Shown: in pieces, positions 51,195 to 58,536 of the stretch
Layout: each line of letters begins with the position of its first letter
Position numbering within the stretch: position 1 is the first letter of the stretch
NCBI RefSeq assembly: GCF_014653945.1
Contig: NZ_BNAU01000001.1
Coordinates: forward strand, 620,001 to 684,000
Direction: 5' to 3'
DNA length: 64,000 nt
Source: Amycolatopsis deserti
GTDB lineage: Bacteria > Actinomycetota > Actinomycetes > Mycobacteriales > Pseudonocardiaceae
Notes under the pieces: model-generated
What the model was told of the DNA's origin: nothing
The model's input: only the letters and a program-made list of their open reading frames with translations
The model's database searches: none
Program-made: the position numbers and the translations under genes

Positions 51195-52243
51195 AAGCGG
51201 CGTTGTTCTACGGCAAGGAGGACATCCGGATCGAGGAGGTGGGTGAACCCAGCCCCGGCCCCGGCCAGGTGAAGCTGCGCAACGCCTACTCCGGCATCTG
51301 CGGCTCCGACCTGCACTTCTACTACTTCCCCGAGGCCTTGCCGTGGGACGTCACCCAGGCCCATCCGCTGTCCGGCGCCACCTTGCCCCAGGTGCTGGGG
51401 CACGAGTTCGCCGGCACGGTCGTCGAGGTCGGTCCCGGGGTGACCGAGGTGCAGGTCGGCGATCGTGCCGCGGTGTTCCCGCTCGCCGTCTCCTGTGGAC
51501 AATGCGCGGCGTGCCGGCGTGGCCTGCCGTTCTCCTGCCCGATGATGGGCTCGATCGGCGCGAGTGCGCCTGGCGGCGGGTTGTCGGAGTACACCACGGT
51601 GAGCGCGTCAGCGCTGCACCTGCTTCCCGAGAACGTCGACCTGCGCATGGGCGCGCTCGTGGAGCCGATGGCGGTCGGCTGGCACGCCGTGGCGCGCAGC
51701 GGTGTCGAGGCCGGCGGGACGGCGCTGGTCGCCGGCGCGGGACCGATCGGCATCGGCGCTTGGTTCGCGTTGCGGGCACGCGGCGTGGAGAAGGTGCTCG
51801 TGTCCGAGCCGAGTGCCGACCGCCGCGCGATCATCGCCGCGCTCGGGGCGACCGTCGTCGACCCGGTCGGCCAGGACCTCGCTGCCGCGGTCGCCGACCT
51901 CACCGACGGCGCCGGGGTGGATGTCGCCGTGGAGGCCGCCGGCGCCGGCCCTGCGATCACCTCGGCACTCGCCGCGCTGACCCCCGGTGGCCGGGTCGTG
52001 GTCGTCTCCCTGCACGAGCACCCGATGGAGTTCCAGCCCACCCAGCTCATGATGGGCGAGACCGAGATCGTGGGCGCCGTCGGATACCGGCCCGAGGAAT
52101 TCGACGCCGTCATCGCCGCGATGGCGGATGGTGTTTACGACACCACCGGCTGGGTCGAGGAGATTCCGTTGTCCGGCGTTGTGGACGCCATTCATGCGCT
52201 GCGCAAAGGGACCGGCGCCAAAGTGCTGATCCGGGCGTCCTGA
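51191..52243 (+). CDS. Zinc-dependent alcohol dehydrogenase (2,3-butanediol/sorbitol dehydrogenase type)
   Basis: A 350-residue MDR: catalytic zinc ligands in GICGSDLHF and GHEFAG, structural-zinc-like cysteines CGQCAACRRGLPFSC, and the NAD fold VAGAGPIGIGAWFAL. The catalytic glutamate is in LVEPMAVG. It oxidises a secondary or sugar-like alcohol. ATG 51191 overlaps the previous stop. It is the last gene of the operon. Confidence 0.9.
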   Translation: MKAALFYGKEDIRIEEVGEPSPGPGQVKLRNAYSGICGSDLHFYYFPEALPWDVTQAHPLSGATLPQVLGHEFAGTVVEVGPGVTEVQVGDRAAVFPLAVSCGQCAACRRGLPFSCPMMGSIGASAPGGGLSEYTTVSASALHLLPENVDLRMGALVEPMAVGWHAVARSGVEAGGTALVAGAGPIGIGAWFALRARGVEKVLVSEPSADRRAIIAALGATVVDPVGQDLAAAVADLTDGAGVDVAVEAAGAGPAITSALAALTPGGRVVVVSLHEHPMEFQPTQLMMGETEIVGAVGYRPEEFDAVIAAMADGVYDTTGWVEEIPLSGVVDAIHALRKGTGAKVLIRAS

Positions 52244-52349
52244 CTCGCGAAGCAATTCGCACGAAAGGACCGCGGGCGCTGATCAGAAATTGACGAATGG
52301 GTGTCCGCCTCCATTGTGAAATGATCGAACCCGGGATAACCTTGAAAGT

Positions 52350-52886
52350 ATGTCGATTCACGATTTTTCGGTTACCACGGCGGACGGCGAAGATCATTCC
52401 CTGAAACAGCACGCGGGCCGGGTGGTGCTCATCGTCAATGTGGCCAGCAAGTGTGGCTTCACGCCGCAATACGAAGGTCTCGAGGCGTTGTACCGGGAAC
52501 TCCGGGGACGCGGGCTGGAGATCCTCGGTTTTCCGTGCAATCAGTTCGGTGATCAGGAACCGGGGACCGACTCCGAAATCCAGGAGTTCTGTTCGGCGAC
52601 CTACGGCGTCACGTTTCCGGTGTTCGGCAAGGTCGAGGTCAACGGGCCCGATGCGGATCCGCTGTTCACCTACCTGCGCGCCGAGGCGCCAGGTGACTTC
52701 GGCCCCTCCGCCGGGCCGCTGTACGAGCACATCCGGAGTACGCGCCCGGAAGCGCTCGGCACCGACGAGGTGAAGTGGAATTTCACCAAGTTCCTGGTCG
52801 ACGGCGACGGCAAGGTGGTCCGACGTTTCGAGCCGACGGTGACACCGGAGCAGATCAAGCCCCAGATCGTCGCGCTCCTCGAGTGA
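52350..52886 (+). CDS. Glutathione peroxidase-like thiol peroxidase
   Basis: A 178-residue thioredoxin-fold peroxidase. Catalytic residues: Cys35 in VASKCGFTPQY, glutamine in CNQFGDQEPG, and tryptophan plus asparagine in KWNFTKFLVD. Cysteine replaces selenocysteine. In actinobacteria, which lack glutathione, it is probably reduced by thioredoxin. It removes peroxides, perhaps those formed by flavin enzymes here. No TAGA box is found upstream. Confidence 0.92.
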   Translation: MSIHDFSVTTADGEDHSLKQHAGRVVLIVNVASKCGFTPQYEGLEALYRELRGRGLEILGFPCNQFGDQEPGTDSEIQEFCSATYGVTFPVFGKVEVNGPDADPLFTYLRAEAPGDFGPSAGPLYEHIRSTRPEALGTDEVKWNFTKFLVDGDGKVVRRFEPTVTPEQIKPQIVALLE

Positions 52887-52893
52887 CGACAGC

Positions 52894-52926
52894 GTGGGCG
52901 GGCAGCGTGAGGAACTGCCCGCCCAC
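52894..52926. terminator. Hairpin between the peroxidase and PPOX-fold genes
   Basis: GTGGGCGGGCAG and its exact complement form a 12-bp stem with a 9-base loop between convergent genes. Probably a bidirectional terminator. Confidence 0.65.
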
Positions 52927-52947
52927 ATTGTTCGTGCCTTGGGCCGG

Positions 52948-53337
52948 TCAGCCCTGCGCGACCACCCGCGTGGGGCTGAGGTGCAGGACGATGCGGTTGT
53001 CCCGGGCAGTGGGGAAGGTGTCGGGGTCGTGGCCGTAGTGGCGGAGGATGCGGTCGAGCACCGTCAGGCCGGGGTCGGGACGGACGCTCGCGGTCGCGCG
53101 GACCTCCAAGGTGCGGTACGGATTCGCGGGGTCGACGATGAACAACGTCGCCTTCGGACGGGCGACGACGTTCCGGTACTTCTGGCGGTTGGTCATCACG
53201 GAGGTGAGGATGCCGTCCCCATCGGCGAGGTACCACAGTGCGGTGACCTGAGGGGTGCCGTCGGCGCCGATGGTGCTCAAGGTCGCCACATGCGCACTCT
53301 CCAGGAGGTCGCGATGGGTCTCGGGAACGGAGTTCAT
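52948..53337 (-). CDS. PPOX-class F420/FMN-dependent protein
   Basis: A 129-residue split-barrel protein: VATLSTIGADGTPQVTALWYLADGD, then NRQKYRNVVARPKATLFI. This pattern is of the actinobacterial PPOX-class F420-dependent proteins. ATG start with GAGAG-like site. Substrate unknown. It is divergent from the atypical SDR gene. Confidence 0.82.
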   Translation of the reverse strand: MNSVPETHRDLLESAHVATLSTIGADGTPQVTALWYLADGDGILTSVMTNRQKYRNVVARPKATLFIVDPANPYRTLEVRATASVRPDPGLTVLDRILRHYGHDPDTFPTARDNRIVLHLSPTRVVAQG

Positions 53338-53513
53338 GGAGAGCCTTTCGGTGGAGTTGGGTGGACATCGCCGCCGGCCCGCCGATTGGCGGGTGGCGGG
53401 CGGCGACCAGGCGGCGGTCGGCGGGTACCGGCCGGCCGGCTGTGCGGTGAGACTTGCCGCATTCGAAGCGGTCGGCAGAAGTAGTACGGGCAGCTGACCC
53501 GGAAAGGACGCGA

Positions 53514-54251
53514 ATGATGGACTGGCCGGCCGGAGAAACGGCGTTCGTCACCGGAGCGGCGTCGGGGATCGGTCTTGGCATCGCCCGTGCGCTGCTCGGC
53601 GCGGGAGTGAAGGTGGCACTCGCCGGGATCGACCACAGGCGGCTCGCCGAGGTCGCGGAGGACCTGGCCGGAGCCGGTGGCGCCGTGATGGCGGTACCGC
53701 TCGACGTGAGCGACCCGGGCAGCTGGACCAGGGCGGCCGACCGCGCGGAGGACGCGCTGGGGCCGGTCTCGATCCTCTGCAACAGCGCGGGAGTCACCGG
53801 GAGCGGTCCGGGTGGCGAGACGTCGCTCGACGCGTGGCGCTGGCTGCACCGCCTCACCGTGGAGACGCAGTTCCTCGGCGTGGCGACGTTCCTCGCGCGG
53901 TTCAGCAGCCGCGGCGGTCGCGCGCACATCGTGACCACCGCGGGCCGGGCCCCGCTGGCCGGCGTGGACGACTGCGCCGCGGCGCCGAACCTCGCGGGCG
54001 TCCGGTTCGCCCTGGCGCTCCGCCACGAGGTCGCGGGTACCGGCATCGGGTTCTCGGTGCTCTGTCCCGGTTCGGCGGACGACCCCGATCACGTCGGAGA
54101 GCAGGTTCTGCGCGCCATGCGCGAGCGGCAGACGTTCGTCCTGGGCCCTCCGCCGCCGCACGGCTGGGAACAGGCGGCGGCCGAATGCGCGTCCGGCGCC
54201 TGGGCGGAGCTCGTGGACGGGCTGCTGGTCAGCGGCGCGCGTCGGATCTGA
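53514..54251 (+). CDS. SDR-fold protein without the catalytic Tyr/Lys
   Basis: A 245-residue Rossmann protein: VTGAASGIGLGIARALLGAG binds NAD(P), and NSAG follows. But at the place of YxxxK the sequence is DDCAAAPNLAG, and the catalytic serine is TT. So it may be a non-enzymatic or altered SDR. Two ATGs at 53514 and 53517 both lie after GAAAGGA; I use the first. Confidence 0.78.
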   Translation: MMDWPAGETAFVTGAASGIGLGIARALLGAGVKVALAGIDHRRLAEVAEDLAGAGGAVMAVPLDVSDPGSWTRAADRAEDALGPVSILCNSAGVTGSGPGGETSLDAWRWLHRLTVETQFLGVATFLARFSSRGGRAHIVTTAGRAPLAGVDDCAAAPNLAGVRFALALRHEVAGTGIGFSVLCPGSADDPDHVGEQVLRAMRERQTFVLGPPPPHGWEQAAAECASGAWAELVDGLLVSGARRI

Positions 54252-54292
54252 TCGACATCGCTTCGCCGGTGGCATGCTTTGCCCGGTACCGC

Positions 54293-54628
54293 TCAGTAAA
54301 GGGGGGAGAAGTCGGTGGGATCGAGGAACGTCGACGTCGCGCTGGCCGTCACCTGCTCGCCGCTGGACCGGGCGGCGATCCAGTCGGGATCCGCCCAGAA
54401 CGCCGCCCAGGATTCCGCTGCGGCTTCCCGGCTGGCGTGAGCCACGAGGTACACCAGGTTCTCGGTGGGGTTGCCCTCGTCGTCGGTCTGGACCCAGTAG
54501 CCGATGCTGGTCATCCCGTGCTTTTCGAACAGCGGCACGGCGTGCTCGCGGAAGCGGGTCAGGAGTGCGTCCAGTTTGCCGGGGACCGCGGTGTACGTAC
54601 GGAGTTCGAAGGTGCGCGTGTCTGCCAT
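54293..54628 (-). CDS. NIPSNAP-family protein
   Basis: A 111-residue ferredoxin-like dimeric alpha/beta-barrel protein: FELRTYTAVPGKLDALLTRF and SWAAFWADPDW are the NIPSNAP pattern. These small proteins accompany degradation pathways, with uncertain role. The ATG directly abuts box G, whose -10 element lies inside the box, so the message should be leaderless. It belongs to the TAGA regulon. Confidence 0.82.
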   Translation of the reverse strand: MADTRTFELRTYTAVPGKLDALLTRFREHAVPLFEKHGMTSIGYWVQTDDEGNPTENLVYLVAHASREAAAESWAAFWADPDWIAARSSGEQVTASATSTFLDPTDFSPLY

Positions 54629-54663
54629 TAGATCAATCTATCTAGAGGAGCGGCCCCGGTCAA
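54629..54663 (-). promoter_or_regulatory. Promoter and operator G for the NIPSNAP gene
   Basis: Minus strand: TTGACC (54663-54658), 17-bp spacer, and TAGATT (54640-54635) as -10 inside TAGATAGATTGATCTA (54644-54629). Transcription would start at the A of the ATG (54628). Confidence 0.75.
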
Positions 54664-54714
54664 CTCTTCCCGATGAGCCCGCGGAAGATCGCTACGTCAC
54701 ACAATGCGGGACAT

Positions 54715-54737
54715 TAGAGCGATCTGTCGGGTACGGT
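54715..54737 (+). promoter_or_regulatory. Operator H before the TetR gene
   Basis: TAGAGCGATCTG (54715-54726) differs from site C at only the last base. A possible -10 TACGGT (54732-54737) lies 7 bases before the ATG, so this message could also be leaderless. It would let the regulator repress its own gene. Confidence 0.55.
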
Positions 54738-54744
54738 TGGGGGC

Positions 54745-55386
54745 ATGTCTGCTACCTCGTCAACCGTCGAAGGGCAGCCGGACACGCGGGCCCGTCTGGT
54801 GGAGGCCGCGTCCGAGCTGTTCAGCCGTCAGGGCTACGCGGCCACGGGCGTCAAAGCGGTCCTCGCGGCCGCGCGCGCACCCTACGGGTCGCTGTACCAC
54901 TTCTTCCCCGGAGGCAAGCAGGAACTCGGCGTCGCCGCGGTGGAGCGCGGCGGCGAGCGCTACCGCGAGCTGCTGGAGGCGGCGTACCCGCCGGGCGCCG
55001 ACGTCGTCGAATCCACGGCGGCCTCCTTCGTCCTCGCTGCCGACATCCTGGAGGCGTCCGATTACGCCGACGCCTGCCCGATCGCGACCATCGCGCTGGA
55101 GGTGGCCAGCACCGACGAGCCGATGCGGGCCGCGGCCGCGGCTGCGTTCGAATCCTGGCTGAAAGTTCTGGAGGAGCGCTTCACGACGGCGGGGATGACC
55201 GAAGATCGTGCCCGCGAGGTGGCGGTGGAGATCTTCTGCCTGATCGAGGGTGCCGATCTGCTGGCGCGCACCGCCCGGTCGACCGCGCCGCTGCAGACCG
55301 CCCGGCGGGCCGCGGTCAACGCCGTGGCGGCCGGCCTGGCCGCCAGCCGCAACGAACGCGCGGATCAGGGCAAAGCCGCGCGCTGA
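54745..55386 (+). CDS. TetR-family regulator, LmrA/YxaF-like; probable repressor of the TAGA-N4-TCTA regulon
   Basis: A 213-residue TetR protein. The HTH is in RLVEAASELFSRQGYAATG and ARAPYGSLYHFFPGGKQEL. The C-terminal domain has ACPIATIALEVAS and LIEGADLLARTARST, the pattern of the LmrA/YxaF (QdoR)-like group. In Bacillus subtilis that group binds a box with core TAGA-N-Y-G-G-TCTA and is released by flavonoids. Sites of just that kind occur at ten places in this window, one before this gene. Ligand and regulon are inference. Confidence 0.88.
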   Translation: MSATSSTVEGQPDTRARLVEAASELFSRQGYAATGVKAVLAAARAPYGSLYHFFPGGKQELGVAAVERGGERYRELLEAAYPPGADVVESTAASFVLAADILEASDYADACPIATIALEVASTDEPMRAAAAAAFESWLKVLEERFTTAGMTEDRAREVAVEIFCLIEGADLLARTARSTAPLQTARRAAVNAVAAGLAASRNERADQGKAAR

Positions 55387-55735
55387 GGTTCCAGCTGACC
55401 TGGCGGGGTGCCATAGGCGCTCCGGAAACGCCGCGTCGGGTGACCCGGGGGAGTCCGCGCGGGGGTGTGCGGGCAGGGCGGGGGCGCGGGTGCTCCTGGC
55501 CTCATGGGCGCGTCGTCGTGCCTACGCCGCGAGAGTGGCTTCGAGGACGAAACTAGCGGTGCGTGGCGCGGTGACTGACGCGCGCCGCGGCCGTGATCCT
55601 CCCGTCCGCGGCGCCGCCCGGACTGGGCGGCCCGCCATGATCACGTGCGGCCAATCGCGCTCTCCTGCGGCAGAAGCGGCAGGATTCTCCGTCCGACCCG
55701 GCCCGGAGGCGGGAGTGGCGACCGTCGTTACGGTA
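55387..55735. other. Intergenic stretch without recognised gene
   Basis: Between the TetR gene and the thiolase promoter about 350 bases hold no convincing coding frame on either strand. There are short GC-rich inverted repeats (CGTGATC/GATCACG about 45 bases apart near 55594-55645) that could terminate the TetR message. Nothing else was recognised. Confidence 0.5.
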
Positions 55736-55737
55736 GC

Positions 55738-55815
55738 TAAATAGACCGTTCTAGTCGAGCCTTGACGTCCGTGAATCTCGCGGTCTAGGGTGGTGTGCAT
55801 CACTAGATCAATCTA
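55738..55815 (+). promoter_or_regulatory. Promoter with operators I and J for the thiolase-like gene
   Basis: TTGACG (55762-55767), 18-bp spacer and TAGGGT (55786-55791). Box I, TAGACCGTTCTA (55742-55753), is upstream of the -35; box J, TAGATCAATCTA (55804-55815), is just downstream of the start. Two boxes 62 bp apart would allow looping or tight repression. Confidence 0.7.
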
Positions 55816-55890
55816 TCGCCTGCCGGTGCGGGCTCGCCCCGCTCCTGATCCGACCCGAGGTTTTCCCACCCAGTGACGAAGAGGTCAACG

Positions 55891-56961
55891 ATGACCAGTG
55901 CCGTGCTCCTCGACGCAGGCCGGTCGGCAATCGTCCCGGATGATCCCGGCCTGCCCGAAACGCCCGTGGGTCTCACCGAAGACCTCATCCGCGCGATGCT
56001 CTCCAGAACGCGCCTCCGCCCGGCCGAACTCACCGACTTGTTCCTCGCCGACCCCCGCTGCCTGTCCACGGGCTGCTCGGCGGGCGAGGCGGGGTGGGTC
56101 TTCGAACCGCCGCCGTTCGGGCTGAGCACGACGGTCTGCGCGAGCAGTTCAACGGCCGTGCAGCAGGCGATCCGGACGATCGAACGGCAACCGGAGGTCG
56201 TGGCCGTGGTCGCCGCGATCGACTTCGGAGCGGTGCCGGCAGGACCTGGCGAGAGCGCTGCCGAACTCCTCAGGCACCAGCGCGCGGCGCGGATGGTCGC
56301 GGCCCGTTGGGACGTCGCGCCCGATGAACTCGGCCGCTGGGCCCGCTGGTCCGCCAAGCGAGCCGCCGAGTGCTCGGCGGCCGGGGACTTCGCGGCGGAG
56401 ATCCTGTGCACCAGCCGTGGTTACCTCGCCGACCGCTTTCCCGATCCCGCCCCGGGCGACGCGTTCAGCGGTGGGTCCGGTCGAGGTGCGGCAGCGGTGC
56501 TCGACGACGGGCCGGCTGTCCCCGCCTGCCCGTCCCGCGGGGCCAGCGCGATGATCCTCGCCAGTGAAGCCAACGCCGTCGAACTGGGGCTGCGGCCGCG
56601 TGCCTGGCTGCGCGCGACCGGCACCGTTCGCGGGCACACCTGCTGTGGCGTAGCGCCACCCGCCGGTGCGGTCGATGAGCTGCTCGCGCCCTGCGGGCTC
56701 GACGTCCACGAACTCGACCAGCTCGAGGTCCCGGAGAAGTTCGCCGTGACGCCGATCGCCTGGATCAAGGAGACCGGGATCAGCCCCTACCTGGTGAACC
56801 CCCGCGGCGGCGAGCTCGCGTTCGGTCACCTTCCCCGGTCCGGTCATCTGCGGTCGCTGGTGACCATGCTGAACTCGCTGGAAGCCACCGGCGGCCGGGC
56901 AGGTGCGGTCGTGGCCGCCGAGCGTGATGCGACCACCGGCGTCGTCGTCCTCCGCGACTGA
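55891..56961 (+). CDS. Thiolase-like protein (degenerate active site)
   Basis: A 356-residue protein of thiolase fold. The nucleophile-like Cys83 is in TTVCASSSTAV, the normal place. Towards the end NPRGGELAFGHLPRSGH replaces the usual GGxxAxGHPxGxSG, and the last cysteine (CxGxGQG) is absent, where the sequence reads ERDATTGVV. So Claisen cleavage may be altered; it could be a partner subunit for another thiolase or a synthase-like protein. ATG 55891 is chosen. Two TAGA boxes are in its promoter. Confidence 0.78.
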   Translation: MTSAVLLDAGRSAIVPDDPGLPETPVGLTEDLIRAMLSRTRLRPAELTDLFLADPRCLSTGCSAGEAGWVFEPPPFGLSTTVCASSSTAVQQAIRTIERQPEVVAVVAAIDFGAVPAGPGESAAELLRHQRAARMVAARWDVAPDELGRWARWSAKRAAECSAAGDFAAEILCTSRGYLADRFPDPAPGDAFSGGSGRGAAAVLDDGPAVPACPSRGASAMILASEANAVELGLRPRAWLRATGTVRGHTCCGVAPPAGAVDELLAPCGLDVHELDQLEVPEKFAVTPIAWIKETGISPYLVNPRGGELAFGHLPRSGHLRSLVTMLNSLEATGGRAGAVVAAERDATTGVVVLRD

Positions 56962-57001
56962 GACGGGGCGGTGACCCTGAGCGGAGCAGAGCGCCGCTGA
57001 A

Positions 57002-57048
57002 CCCGGCGGCGAGTACCAGCCGCGCAGGCAGGGGTACTCGCCGCCGGG
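57002..57048. terminator. Hairpin between convergent thiolase-like and permease genes
   Basis: CCCGGCGGCGAGTACC and its exact complement (57033-57048) form a 16-bp stem with a 15-base loop, between genes that converge. Bidirectional terminator likely. Confidence 0.68.
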
Positions 57049-57055
57049 GGAGGGA

Positions 57056-58513
57056 TCAGCGGACCTCGGTGGTCTCCAGGTCGGCGTCCGCGCGGGCGAT
57101 CAGCGCGCGCTCGGCCGCGATGTCGAGGCTGCGGCACGCCAGCAGGTACACCGCGCCCGACACGACCAGCCCGGGCAGCATGGCGATGTCGGTGCCGCCG
57201 AGCAGCCGCGCCACCGGTCCGGTGTAGAGCGCGGAGTTGACGAACGGCAGCATCGCGACGAACCCGGCCGCGTAGGCGAGCAGGCCCCGCCAGCCCCAGC
57301 GGCCGTACATGCCGCGCGGGTTGAAGATTTCCCGGATCGAGTAGTGCGTGTGCCGCACCCAGAAGAAGTCGACCAGGTTGATCGCGGTCCACGGGGTGAA
57401 CAGCAGCAGCAGGATGCCGAGGAAGTGCTCGAACTCGTGCAGGAAGTTCGCCGACGCCGACAGCGCCACCGAGGTGGACAGCACCGCGCAGATCAGCAAC
57501 GTCACGATCCGCTTGGCGCGGCTGGACCGCACCGGCCGCACCGAGTCCGCGATGGACAGCAGGGTCAGCGACGCGCCGTAGAAGTTCAGCCCGGTGATGG
57601 TGATCAGCCCGAGCAGCGCGAGCACCACCAGCACGGTACCGAACCCGGGGAAGATCGCGTTGCCGGCCTGGTGGATCGCCTCCGAGGTGTTCAGCCCGGC
57701 GTTGACCGAGGCGGCCACCGCGCCGACCAGCATCATCCACGCCCCGCCGATCAGCGCCCCGAGGTAGGTCCACCAGAACGTGGCCCGCACCCCCACGGTG
57801 CGCGGCAGGTAGCGCGAGTAGTCCGACACGTAGATCGCCCAGCTGAGCTGGTAGGCCGCGGCGACGAAGAACTGGATGGCGAACGCTTCGGCGTGGAAGC
57901 CGGACGCGGAGAACTGCCCGGACGGGATCCGGCCGGTGAACCCGATGCCCACGCTGAACACGCCCAGCACCAGCAGCAGCCCGTACGCCAGCCACCGCTG
58001 CGCCTTGTGGATCCAGTCGTAGCCGAACACCGCCAGCAGCACGGCGAGCACGGTGAACACCAGGTAGGCCACGGTCGGGTCGACGCCGAACAGCAGGTGC
58101 GCCGCCTCACCGGCGAGCAGCTGGTTGAAGGCGTTGTAGCCGAGGTAGGTGACCAGGGCGACCACCCACACCAGCAGCGCCCCGAGGTAGCCGAACTGCG
58201 GGCGGGACTGGATCATCTGCGGCAGCCCGAGCTGCGGGCCCTGCGAGGAGTGGAACGCCATGAAGAAGGTGCCGAACGCGCAGCCGGCGATGATGGCGAT
58301 ACCGGTCCACAGCAGGTTCGACCCCATCGAGATGCCCAGCACGCCGGTGGCGACGGTGGCGAGGTGGGCGTCGCCGGTGAACCACACCGGCCACAGGTGC
58401 CAGGCCTTGCCGTGCCGCTCGCGCAGCGGCACGTAGTCGATGGAGCGGGATTCGATGCCCCGCAGGCCGCCGGGGCGCGGCGGGGTGTTCCGGGAGTTGA
58501 CGACGGTGTCCAT
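57056..58513 (-). CDS. NCS1-family nucleobase/cation symporter-like permease
   Basis: A 485-residue transporter with about 12 TM segments, of the cytosine/allantoin/hydantoin permease family: GIESRSIDYVPLRERHG N terminus, MGSNLLWTG, YSRYLPRTVG and FTPWTAINLVDFFWVRH. GGAGGAG precedes ATG 58513. It is the last gene of the CoA operon, so it probably imports that pathway's substrate, perhaps a heterocycle or other ring compound. Confidence 0.9.
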   Translation of the reverse strand: MDTVVNSRNTPPRPGGLRGIESRSIDYVPLRERHGKAWHLWPVWFTGDAHLATVATGVLGISMGSNLLWTGIAIIAGCAFGTFFMAFHSSQGPQLGLPQMIQSRPQFGYLGALLVWVVALVTYLGYNAFNQLLAGEAAHLLFGVDPTVAYLVFTVLAVLLAVFGYDWIHKAQRWLAYGLLLVLGVFSVGIGFTGRIPSGQFSASGFHAEAFAIQFFVAAAYQLSWAIYVSDYSRYLPRTVGVRATFWWTYLGALIGGAWMMLVGAVAASVNAGLNTSEAIHQAGNAIFPGFGTVLVVLALLGLITITGLNFYGASLTLLSIADSVRPVRSSRAKRIVTLLICAVLSTSVALSASANFLHEFEHFLGILLLLFTPWTAINLVDFFWVRHTHYSIREIFNPRGMYGRWGWRGLLAYAAGFVAMLPFVNSALYTGPVARLLGGTDIAMLPGLVVSGAVYLLACRSLDIAAERALIARADADLETTEVR

Positions 58514-58536
58514 GACTCCTCCGGTGGGGTGAACGG

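Noticed and set aside
55440..55560. Possible small gene in the TetR-thiolase gap
   Set aside because: Frames are short, lack ribosome sites and have no protein-like composition.
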